A DNA stretch of 64,000 nucleotides from Clostridiales bacterium (GTDB taxonomy: Bacteria; Acidobacteriota; Aminicenantia; Aminicenantales; UBA8522): the NCBI GenBank assembly GCA_029907205.1, contig JARYMI010000017.1:1-64000 (forward strand). The letters run 5' to 3'. A program made the translations under genes and the position numbers. Below, in pieces: positions 57,107 through 64,000 of this stretch. The first letter of the stretch is position 1; each line of letters starts with the position of its first letter. Under the pieces are notes generated by a model. The model was not told the origin of the DNA. It made no database searches and worked only from the letters and a program-made list of their open reading frames with translations.

Positions 57107-58227
57107 GAGCAAAGCGGGTCGTCATCAGCGGGGGGGGAACAGGCGGTCACGTCTATCCTGCCCTTGCCGTAGGCAAGAAGCTGCGGGAAAAGGACCCTGG
57201 GCTTCGCCTCACTTTTATCGGAAGCCATCGCAGCGTTGAGAAAAAGATCATGGACCGGACCGGCGCCCATTTTATCCAGCTCAAAATCGAAGGCCTCAAG
57301 GGCCGTGGGCTACGAAGCCTCGTGACTCTGGCTCTCCTGCCCTTTGCCTTTCTCAAATCCCTGGCCATCCTAGTCCGCCTCAGGCCTGACCTGGTTATCG
57401 GCGTCGGCGGTTACAGCTCCGGGCCGGTCGTCCTGGCGGCGGCACTGATGAGAATCCCAACGTTGATCCTCGAACAAAACCTCCACCCCGGGTACACGAA
57501 CCGGCTTCTTGTCCGCTGGGCGCAGAAAGCGGTGGTGGCCTTCAAGGATTCTTTGCCCTTTTTCAAAGGAAAAGGCGTCTTCCTCGGGAATCCCGTCCGC
57601 GATGAATTCTACGCGCTTCGGCCCAAGCCGAGAACAAGCGAGCTCACCCTCCTCGTTTTTGGAGGCAGCCAGGGGTCTCATGTTCTCAACCAGGCGATGA
57701 CGGCCGCCCTGCCTCTTCTTAAAGCAGAAAAGGGCAGCCTGCGGATTTTCCACCAGACGGGAAAGGCTGACTATGAATGGGTCAGGGCAAGCTACATTCA
57801 TCATGGGTTTGATGAAGCTGTGATTTCTCCCTACTTCTTCGACATGTGGCGCTTTTTCGAGAAGGCCGATCTCGTCATCAGCCGCGCCGGCGCGACCACG
57901 ATCGCGGAGCTCATCGCTTCCCAGAAAGCTTCGATCCTCATTCCCTTTGCCCAGGCATCAGAGAATCATCAGGCGAAGAACGCCGGGGAGCTGGAGAGTA
58001 TAAATGGGGCGGAGGTCATCCTGGAAAAAGGCCTCAACCCCGCCCGCCTCGCGGAAAAAATCGTCTTTTACATCAAACATAAAGAAAGAATCACCGATAT
58101 GGAAAAGAACCTGGCAGCTCTCAGAACAGACCGGCCGGCCGAAAGGATCGCCGATCTCTGCTTTGAGCTGATGGATGCCCGAGCCGTAGGAGGCAGCCCT
58201 TGGTCAAGAAAACTTACCGGAAGCTGA
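57103..58227 (+). CDS. murG: UDP-GlcNAc:lipid I N-acetylglucosaminyltransferase
   Basis: A 374-residue GT-B enzyme. The N-terminal GGGTGGHVYPALAVG binds lipid I, VVLAAALMRIPTLILEQNLHPG follows, and the C-domain has FGGSQGSHVLN and SRAGATTIAELIA for UDP-GlcNAc. It produces lipid II on the cytoplasmic face. The last 28 bp are shared with murC. Confidence 0.95.
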   Translation: MRAKRVVISGGGTGGHVYPALAVGKKLREKDPGLRLTFIGSHRSVEKKIMDRTGAHFIQLKIEGLKGRGLRSLVTLALLPFAFLKSLAILVRLRPDLVIGVGGYSSGPVVLAAALMRIPTLILEQNLHPGYTNRLLVRWAQKAVVAFKDSLPFFKGKGVFLGNPVRDEFYALRPKPRTSELTLLVFGGSQGSHVLNQAMTAALPLLKAEKGSLRIFHQTGKADYEWVRASYIHHGFDEAVISPYFFDMWRFFEKADLVISRAGATTIAELIASQKASILIPFAQASENHQAKNAGELESINGAEVILEKGLNPARLAEKIVFYIKHKERITDMEKNLAALRTDRPAERIADLCFELMDARAVGGSPWSRKLTGS

Positions 58228-59588
58228 AACACATCCATATGGTCGGCATCGGCGGAACGGGCATGAGCGGGATTGCCGAAGTCCTCCTTAACATTGGCTA
58301 TAGGGTCACGGGGTCGGACTTGCAGACGAACGACGCAACCCTGCGTCTGGCCCGCCTCGGGGCGAAGGTCTACAAAGGTCATAAGGCCAACCGCGTCCAG
58401 GGGGCGGATGTCGTCGTCATCTCTTCAGCCGTCAGCGAGGACAATATTGAAGTCCGCGAGGCCAGAGATCTCCAGATTCCGGTTATCCCCCGGGCCGAGA
58501 TGCTGGCTGAGCTGATGCGGATGAAATACGGCGTGGCCGTGGCCGGCGCCCACGGAAAGACATCCACCACCTCGATGATTGCCCAGGTCCTCAACCAGGG
58601 CGGGTATGACCCGACCATCATCGTCGGCGGCCGCTTGAACACGATCGGTTCTCACGGCAAGCTCGGCGAGGGAGAGTTTATCGTGGCCGAGGCCGATGAA
58701 AGCGACCGGTCCTTCCTGATGCTCTCGCCTTTCATCGCTGTCCTCACCAACATCGACGAGGAGCACCTCGATCAATACGTCACCGTGGACGAGCTCAAGA
58801 AAACATTCGTCAATTTTGCCAATAAAGTCCCCTTTTACTGTCCCGTCATCCTTTGTCTTGACGACGCCAACCTGCAAAGCCTGATCCCGCTCATCGAACG
58901 CAGGATTGTCACCTACGGGTTCTCCTCCCAAGCCGACATTTTTGCCCGGGGGTTGAGCTTCGACCGGTTCGAAAGCAGGTCAACCCTCTTCTCCAAAGGG
59001 AAGAAAATTGGCGACCTGAGGCTTCGGGTCCCCGGCAAGCACAACATTCTCAACGCCATGGCGGCCGTGGCTGTGGGGCTCGACCTGGACATCCCCGCAA
59101 AAACGATCCTTAAGGCTCTCCAGGACTATTCCGGGACAGGGCGCCGGTTTGAGCTTAAAAAAGAAATCAACGGCCTCATGATCATCGAGGACTACGGCCA
59201 TCATCCGACCGAGATCAAAGCAACTCTGGACGCGGCCAAGCGGGGTTGGACACGCCGCGTCGTGGCCGTCTTTCAACCCCACCGGTACACCCGGCTGTCC
59301 CTTCTGATGAAGAGCTTTGCCACAGCTTTCAATCAGGCCGACGTGCTGGTCATGACCGAAGTCTATCCTGCCGGCGAGCAGCCGATCCCCGGCATCACGG
59401 GAGAGGCGCTTTTCGAAGAGATCAAGCTCCTCGGACACAAGAACGTCTATTTTGAACCTAACATGAAAAAGATTCCTTCCCTGTTAGCGAAAATTGTCCA
59501 GCCTCAGGACATGATCCTGGTCCTGGGCGCAGGGAATATTTATAAGATCATCCCCGAAATCATCGCGCGTCTGGAGGTCAAGTCGTAG
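58200..59588 (+). CDS. murC: UDP-MurNAc:L-alanine ligase
   Basis: A 462-residue Mur ligase. The start is taken as TTG 58200, because AGGAGG (58188-58193) lies 6 bp before it within murG; the next ATG (58239) would trim the basic KKTYRKLKHIH leader but still retain MVGIGGTGMSGIAEVL. The ATP loop is VAGAHGKTSTTSMIAQVL and VAEADESDRSFL is MurC-specific. It adds L-Ala to UDP-MurNAc. Overlap with murG is 28 bp. Confidence 0.93.
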   Translation: MVKKTYRKLKHIHMVGIGGTGMSGIAEVLLNIGYRVTGSDLQTNDATLRLARLGAKVYKGHKANRVQGADVVVISSAVSEDNIEVREARDLQIPVIPRAEMLAELMRMKYGVAVAGAHGKTSTTSMIAQVLNQGGYDPTIIVGGRLNTIGSHGKLGEGEFIVAEADESDRSFLMLSPFIAVLTNIDEEHLDQYVTVDELKKTFVNFANKVPFYCPVILCLDDANLQSLIPLIERRIVTYGFSSQADIFARGLSFDRFESRSTLFSKGKKIGDLRLRVPGKHNILNAMAAVAVGLDLDIPAKTILKALQDYSGTGRRFELKKEINGLMIIEDYGHHPTEIKATLDAAKRGWTRRVVAVFQPHRYTRLSLLMKSFATAFNQADVLVMTEVYPAGEQPIPGITGEALFEEIKLLGHKNVYFEPNMKKIPSLLAKIVQPQDMILVLGAGNIYKIIPEIIARLEVKS

Positions 59589-59590
59589 CC

Positions 59591-60463
59591 ATGGCCACTC
59601 TCAACCCGCCGCTGAAATACCGGCCGCCAGCGGCCTTGAGCGCGCCGAGGCGCTTCCAGCGAGGGCTGGAAAAGGTCCCGGTCAAGAAAATTCAGCGGAA
59701 GCTGACTCTCAAACTCAAGCACATCATCCTCTTTTTCCTCCTCTTTGTCGGCCTCTTCTACCTGCTGACGAAAGCCTGCATTTTCTTGATCACCTGGGAT
59801 GAGCTGGCCGTCAAGAGAACGGAAGTCCTCTCGCGACTCGATTTCGTCGCCCGGGATCTCGCTCCTATCGTCGAAGCGTCCCGACTGGGAAATCTGCTCC
59901 TCCTTGATATCGCCAGCCTTCAGGACCGCATCGAAGCCCACCGCTGGGTCAAAAAGGCGCACCTGCGCAAGGTTTTTCCCTCAACGTTGAGAATCGAGAT
60001 TGAAGAACGGTTGCCTGCCGCGGTCCTGAGGGTCGGCGAGGCCAACCTGCTCATCGACGAAGAAGGCGTCATGCTGGAGCGGCTCAACGCCCGGGAAGAA
60101 AGTCACCTGCCCTTGTTAGTGGATACATCACAGTTCAAGGGTTACTACCGCGAAAAACTCAACTTAGCCTGGGCCTGTTTGAACTCGTTGACTCCCGAGA
60201 TCCGGGGGGAAGTGGAGGCCCTGGACTTTTCCCAGGTCGACAGCGTGAGCCTGACCTTCAGGGATCGACCGACACGCCTTATTCTCGGCACTGACCGCTT
60301 TTTGGAGAAGATCCAGTTTTTCCTGAGTTCGTTGCCCAGGTTGGAAAGCAGCCATGGGCCTCTTGAATACGTTGACCTGCGCTTCGACGACAGGATCTAC
60401 TTCAAGCCGCTGGCGCTTTTAGGCCAGGCTGCCCGTTTGAACTCCGGTGAGGAGGTAGAGTAA
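59591..60463 (+). CDS. ftsQ: Cell division protein FtsQ
   Basis: A 290-residue bitopic protein: cytoplasmic basic N-terminus, membrane helix at about 46-68 (IILFFLLFVGLFYLLTKACI), then a POTRA-like domain (LDIASLQDRIEAHRWVKKAHLRKVFPSTLRIEIEERLP) and a beta domain. It scaffolds the divisome with FtsB and FtsL. It lies between murC and ftsA, where murB and ddl would often be. Confidence 0.92.
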   Translation: MATLNPPLKYRPPAALSAPRRFQRGLEKVPVKKIQRKLTLKLKHIILFFLLFVGLFYLLTKACIFLITWDELAVKRTEVLSRLDFVARDLAPIVEASRLGNLLLLDIASLQDRIEAHRWVKKAHLRKVFPSTLRIEIEERLPAAVLRVGEANLLIDEEGVMLERLNAREESHLPLLVDTSQFKGYYREKLNLAWACLNSLTPEIRGEVEALDFSQVDSVSLTFRDRPTRLILGTDRFLEKIQFFLSSLPRLESSHGPLEYVDLRFDDRIYFKPLALLGQAARLNSGEEVE

Positions 60464-61683
60464 TGCCAAGAAATAGCTACATCGTCGGGCTCGACATCGG
60501 AACAAAAAAAGTCGCGGCCATCATCGGCGAAATCACCCCAGAAAGAAAGGTCGAGATCATCGGCATCGGCGCGGCCGACTCCAAGGGACTGCGAAAAGGC
60601 GTCGTCGTCAACCTGGAGGCCACGACCGCGGCCATCAAGAAGGCCCAGGAAGAGGCCGAGCTGATGGCGGGCGTGGAGATCGACTCCGCGTTCGTCGGCA
60701 TTTCCGGGGCCCATATCAAGAGCTTCAACAGCCGGGGCGTCATCGCCGTCTCCGGAAAAAACCGGGAGATCATCCGCGAAGATATCCGCCGGGTTATCGA
60801 CCAGTCGAAGGCTGTCTCCATCCCTCCCGACCGGGAGATCATCCATGTGATCCCGCAGGAGTTCATCGTCGATGAGCAGGATGGAATCAAGGCCCCGCTT
60901 GGGATGAGCGGCATCAAATTAGAGGTGAACGTCCATATCGTCACTTCGGCCATCACTTCGATCCAAAACTTGAGAACCTGCGTCGAACGGGCCGAGATCG
61001 AGATCGAACAGGTCGTCCTCAACCAGATCGCCACCTCAGCTTCGGTCCTGACCCACGACGAAAAAGAGCTGGGCGTGGGCCTCATCGACATCGGCGGCGG
61101 CACAACCGAGGTCGCTATCTTCGAAAGGGGAAGCCTCTGGTACACCTCGGTTGTCCCCATCGGCGGGGACAACTTCACCAACGACATTGCCGTCGGGTTG
61201 CGCACGCCCATTCCAGAGGCAGAAAAAATCAAGAAAAAGTTCGGTTGTATCGCCAGCCCGACTCTGGATGAGCAGGAGACGATCGAGGTCGCTTCGGTCG
61301 GCCGCGGGAGAAAACCGCGCGTCCTGTCGCGCCAGATTCTGGCCGACATCATCCAGCCTCGGGCCGAAGAGATTTTCCGCCTCGTCGACGGGGACATCAA
61401 AAGAATGGGCTACGAAAAATCGTTGAACTCGGGCATCGTCCTCACAGGCGGGACGGCTTTGCTTGAAGGTCTCGAGGAAGTAGCGGAAGAAATATTCGAC
61501 CTTCCTGTCCGCCGGGGCGAGCCGACCGGGGTCGGCGGCCTGGTGGACAGAGTCAGCACTCCCGACTATGCCACTGCCGTCGGCCTAATCCTCTACGGGT
61601 TTGGCCAATGGCAGGAACGCGGCATGGCACAGGATAAAAAGAAAGGACTTTGGGCCAAGTTGCGCGACTGGCTCAAAGAATAA
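60463..61683 (+). CDS. ftsA: Cell division protein FtsA
   Basis: A 406-residue actin-like ATPase: [29 protein letters not shown] and [16 protein letters not shown] are the phosphate and adenosine motifs, and SHS2/1C domain sequence ([16 protein letters not shown]) follows the first. The C-terminus [12 protein letters not shown] is an amphipathic membrane-targeting helix. It tethers FtsZ to the membrane. TAATG overlap with ftsQ and a GGAGG site give coupled translation. Confidence 0.95.
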   Translation: MPRNSYIVGLDIGTKKVAAIIGEITPERKVEIIGIGAADSKGLRKGVVVNLEATTAAIKKAQEEAELMAGVEIDSAFVGISGAHIKSFNSRGVIAVSGKNREIIREDIRRVIDQSKAVSIPPDREIIHVIPQEFIVDEQDGIKAPLGMSGIKLEVNVHIVTSAITSIQNLRTCVERAEIEIEQVVLNQIATSASVLTHDEKELGVGLIDIGGGTTEVAIFERGSLWYTSVVPIGGDNFTNDIAVGLRTPIPEAEKIKKKFGCIASPTLDEQETIEVASVGRGRKPRVLSRQILADIIQPRAEEIFRLVDGDIKRMGYEKSLNSGIVLTGGTALLEGLEEVAEEIFDLPVRRGEPTGVGGLVDRVSTPDYATAVGLILYGFGQWQERGMAQDKKKGLWAKLRDWLKE

Positions 61684-61694
61684 GAGGAGGCATC

Positions 61695-62906
61695 ATGAGC
61701 GACGAAGTCATCGGCAAACTGAAATTTCATCTCGTTGAAGAATGCATCGGCGCCAAGATCAAAGTCATCGGCCTCGGAGGCGGAGGAGGAAACGCCGTCA
61801 ACCGGATGATCGAGACCGGCATCGATGGCGTCGAGTTTATCGCCGTCAACACGGATGTTCAGGCCTTGAACAACAACCGTGCCGGCACCAAGCTTCAGAT
61901 CGGCAGTCAGGTCACCAAAGGGTTGGGCTCGGGCGGCAGGCCTGAGACCGGCAAGCAGGCGGCCGTGGAAGATACGGAAAAGCTTATTGAGCTCATCCAG
62001 GGCGCTGATATGGTCTTCCTGACCACAGGCCTGGGCGGAGGCACGGGGACGGGCGCAACGCCGATCCTGGCCAACCTCGCCTCGGAGATGGACATCCTGG
62101 CCATCGCCATCGTCACTCTCCCCTTTGAGTTCGAGGGCCGGGTCAGGGCCAAGCAGGCAGAAGAAGGTCTCAAGGAACTGAAAGGGGCCGTGGACACAGT
62201 GATCTCCATCCCCAACGAGCGCCTTCTCCAGACCGTCAACCTGGACACGTCCATCCAAGACGCTTTCAAGATGGCTGACGACATCCTGCGGCAGGCCGTC
62301 CAGGGCATCTCCGACTTGATCACCAAGCCTGGACTTATCAACCTCGATTTCGCTGACGTCAAATCGATCATGAAGGGGATGGGCATGGCTTTCATGGGGA
62401 CGGGCATCGCTTCGGGCGAAAACCGGGCCGTGGACGCCGCCCAGAAAGCCATCTCAAGCCCCTTGCTTGTCGATACGTCCATTGAGGGAGCACGGGGCGT
62501 GCTCATCAACATCACCGGCGGCAAAGACCTGACCCTTCACGAAGTTTCCAAAGCCTCACAGCTCATTCACAGGCTGGCTCACCCTGACGCCAACATCATT
62601 TTTGGCACGGTCATCGACGGCGCCATGAAAGAGATGGTCAAAGTCACTGTGATCGCCACAGGGTTCGAATCCAAGCTGGAAAAAGAGGTTGAAGCAACCG
62701 AAGAATACATCAGGCCGCGAAGGCCAACTCCTCCGCCCTTCCAAGTTCAGACAGACACGCCGACATTCCTTTTCGAGCCAAAACAAAACCCCTCTTTGTG
62801 GGAGCCGCCGGCCTGGGAAAAACAGTACGAGCCCTATGAAACTCCGACCTTTATCCGCAGGAGCCGCCAGTCCTCGCTGAGAAAACATCCCCATGACCTC
62901 GGCTGA
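61695..62906 (+). CDS. ftsZ: Cell division protein FtsZ
   Basis: A 403-residue tubulin homologue; I use the ATG at 61695, which has GAGGAGG 4-6 bp upstream. GTP binding is shown by [26 protein letters not shown] and the T7 segment [14 protein letters not shown] linker of about 55 residues leads to the FtsA-binding tail [10 protein letters not shown], then a further basic stretch. It builds the Z ring. Its last 14 bp overlap hutI. Confidence 0.95.
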   Translation: MSDEVIGKLKFHLVEECIGAKIKVIGLGGGGGNAVNRMIETGIDGVEFIAVNTDVQALNNNRAGTKLQIGSQVTKGLGSGGRPETGKQAAVEDTEKLIELIQGADMVFLTTGLGGGTGTGATPILANLASEMDILAIAIVTLPFEFEGRVRAKQAEEGLKELKGAVDTVISIPNERLLQTVNLDTSIQDAFKMADDILRQAVQGISDLITKPGLINLDFADVKSIMKGMGMAFMGTGIASGENRAVDAAQKAISSPLLVDTSIEGARGVLINITGGKDLTLHEVSKASQLIHRLAHPDANIIFGTVIDGAMKEMVKVTVIATGFESKLEKEVEATEEYIRPRRPTPPPFQVQTDTPTFLFEPKQNPSLWEPPAWEKQYEPYETPTFIRRSRQSSLRKHPHDLG

Positions 62907-64000
62907 CCTCGTTGTCGCGAACTGCCGCCAGCTCCTGACTCTGGCCGGCCCGATTCCCAAAAGAAAACAAAGCCTCACGGATGTGGGGCTTTTAGAGAAG
63001 GCCTGGCTTGCTTCCTGCCGAGGCCGGATCGTCTTCACCGGTCAAGAGAAGGATTTTAAGGCCAGAGTCAGGGCTGAAAAGAATGCAGTTCATATCGACG
63101 CCCGCGGCCTGGTCGGGCTGCCCGGGTTCGTCGATTCTCACACTCACCTCCCTTTTGCCGGAAGCCGGGTTAATGAATTCCGGCTGAGGCTCAAAGGATA
63201 CACCTACGAGGAACTGGCCAAGAAAGGAATGGGCATTCAGACGACTGTCAAGGCCACGCGCCGGGCCACAAAAAGCGAACTCGTCCGCCTTTGCCTCTCC
63301 CGTCTCGACACGATGCTCCAGAACGGCGCGACAACAATCGAGGCCAAGAGCGGCTACGGACTAAACCTCAAGGACGAAATCAAGCAGCTCGAAGCTTTGC
63401 GCGAAGCGAGCCGGAAGCATCCTGTGGACATCGTGCCCACGTTCATGGGCGCGCACGAAATCCCAAAGGAATACAGAAGCCGGAAAAGCGCCTACGTGAA
63501 TTTTCTTTTAAGGCGCGTTCTTCCCGAGGTCAAGAGAAAAAAACTGGCTGAATTCTTCGACGTCTTCTGCGAGGAGGGAATCTTCTCGCTGGAGGACACA
63601 CGGCGGCTGGCTGATGGCGCGAAGTGGGCAGGGCTAAAGGTCCGCATCCATGCCGATGAATTTACTCCTCTGGGCGGCGCCGAGTTGGCTTCGGAAATCG
63701 GAGCTCTCTCAGCCGATCATCTGATCAACATCACTCCCGAGGGAATCCGCAAGCTAGCCCGGAGCGACACCGTTGCCACGCTTCTTCCCGGCGTTTCCTT
63801 TTTCCTCATGCTTGACAAAAAAGCGCCTGCCAGGCAACTCATCGAGGAGGGCGCGATCGTCTCTTTGGCCTCCGACTTCAACCCCGGAAGCTCGATGGTG
63901 AGCTCGATGCTTTTTGTCCTTCAACTCGGCGTTTTCCTGCTGCGCCTGACGATCGAAGAGGCCATCAATGCCGTCACAGCCAACGCCGCCTTCGCCCTGG
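62893..64000 (+). CDS. hutI: Imidazolonepropionase (cut by window edge)
   Basis: An open frame from ATG 62893 runs off the right edge after 369 codons with no stop. It is an amidohydrolase: metal ligands in [21 protein letters not shown] and SADHL, and the Asp near [10 protein letters not shown]. Family-specific blocks are [20 protein letters not shown] and [10 protein letters not shown]. It opens the ring of imidazolonepropionate in histidine breakdown. The start overlaps ftsZ by 14 bp. It is likely nearly complete. Confidence 0.92.
   Translation, partial: MTSADLVVANCRQLLTLAGPIPKRKQSLTDVGLLEKAWLASCRGRIVFTGQEKDFKARVRAEKNAVHIDARGLVGLPGFVDSHTHLPFAGSRVNEFRLRLKGYTYEELAKKGMGIQTTVKATRRATKSELVRLCLSRLDTMLQNGATTIEAKSGYGLNLKDEIKQLEALREASRKHPVDIVPTFMGAHEIPKEYRSRKSAYVNFLLRRVLPEVKRKKLAEFFDVFCEEGIFSLEDTRRLADGAKWAGLKVRIHADEFTPLGGAELASEIGALSADHLINITPEGIRKLARSDTVATLLPGVSFFLMLDKKAPARQLIEEGAIVSLASDFNPGSSMVSSMLFVLQLGVFLLRLTIEEAINAVTANAAFAL

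Noticed and set aside
60477-61400. 307-codon open frame antisense to ftsA
   Set aside because: Ser/Thr/Arg-rich shadow translation of a canonical ftsA; no independent support.

Overview
The window is a gene-dense, moderately GC-rich bacterial chromosome segment with no phage, insertion sequence, rRNA or CRISPR array. LpxC, a TonB-dependent receptor, lipoprotein signals and FtsQ/FtsL indicate a Gram-negative (diderm) envelope, and the DNPR motif of MurE indicates meso-diaminopimelate peptidoglycan. Three adjacent GWxTD-domain proteins, a carboxypeptidase-regulatory-domain TonB receptor, an archaeal-type FBP aldolase/phosphatase and a TGS GTPase starting MPANLTPQY fit the Acidobacteriota/Aminicenantota part of the tree. 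I favour a Candidatus Aminicenantes-like genome, but this is an inference from gene content.

Layout. 1-4.7 kb: the end of a TPR protein facing an operon of three GWxTD proteins (two lipoproteins and one TPR fusion). 5.0-7.0 kb: a two-gene membrane oxidoreductase (cytochrome b-like subunit plus HdrD/DsrK-like Fe-S subunit). 7.0-7.9 kb: a small scrambled patch with a VapC toxin, a truncated antitoxin and a DUF5674-like remnant. 8.0-18.0 kb: MsrB-MsrA lipoprotein, sodium:solute symporter, ArsA-like ATPase with a small partner, inositol-phospholipid pair (CDP-alcohol transferase and inositol-3-phosphate synthase), TonB receptor and a secreted unknown. 18.2-22.8 kb (minus strand): amino-sugar and lipid A genes glmS, a GlmU with a degenerate first domain, a TPR gene and lpxC. 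23-28.2 kb: larB, dnaG-rpoD, a CAU tRNA and a zinc-ribbon coiled-coil protein. 28.2-35 kb (minus strand): acyl-CoA ligase, gyrA, gyrB. 35-44.4 kb: TGS GTPase, iron alcohol dehydrogenase, M28 peptidase, a beta-barrel candidate, cyclophilin, M23 peptidase and a FecR-domain aromatic-rich protein. 45-47.1 kb: FBP aldolase/phosphatase, Nudix, an encapsulated-ferritin-like protein without encapsulin, and a DUF2007 protein. 47.2-62.9 kb: a complete-looking dcw run mraZ-rsmH-ftsL-ftsI-murE-murF-mraY-murD-ftsW-murG-murC-ftsQ-ftsA-ftsZ without murB or ddl, followed by overlapping hutI, which runs off the right edge.

Promoters in the intergenic gaps follow one pattern, TTGACA/TTGACT then 16-18 bp then TATAAT/TAAAAT, as expected for the RpoD encoded here. 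Several long intergenic spaces hold GC-rich, highly self-complementary sequence instead of genes; two of them share an identical 12-base end and two others share a 20/22-base match, so they may be copies of dispersed structured elements.

Most of the window is housekeeping. The items most worth a second look are the GlmU whose uridyltransferase motifs are lost, the free-standing encapsulated-ferritin homologue, the GWxTD operon, the structured intergenic elements and the triple MraZ operator overlapping the mraZ start codon.
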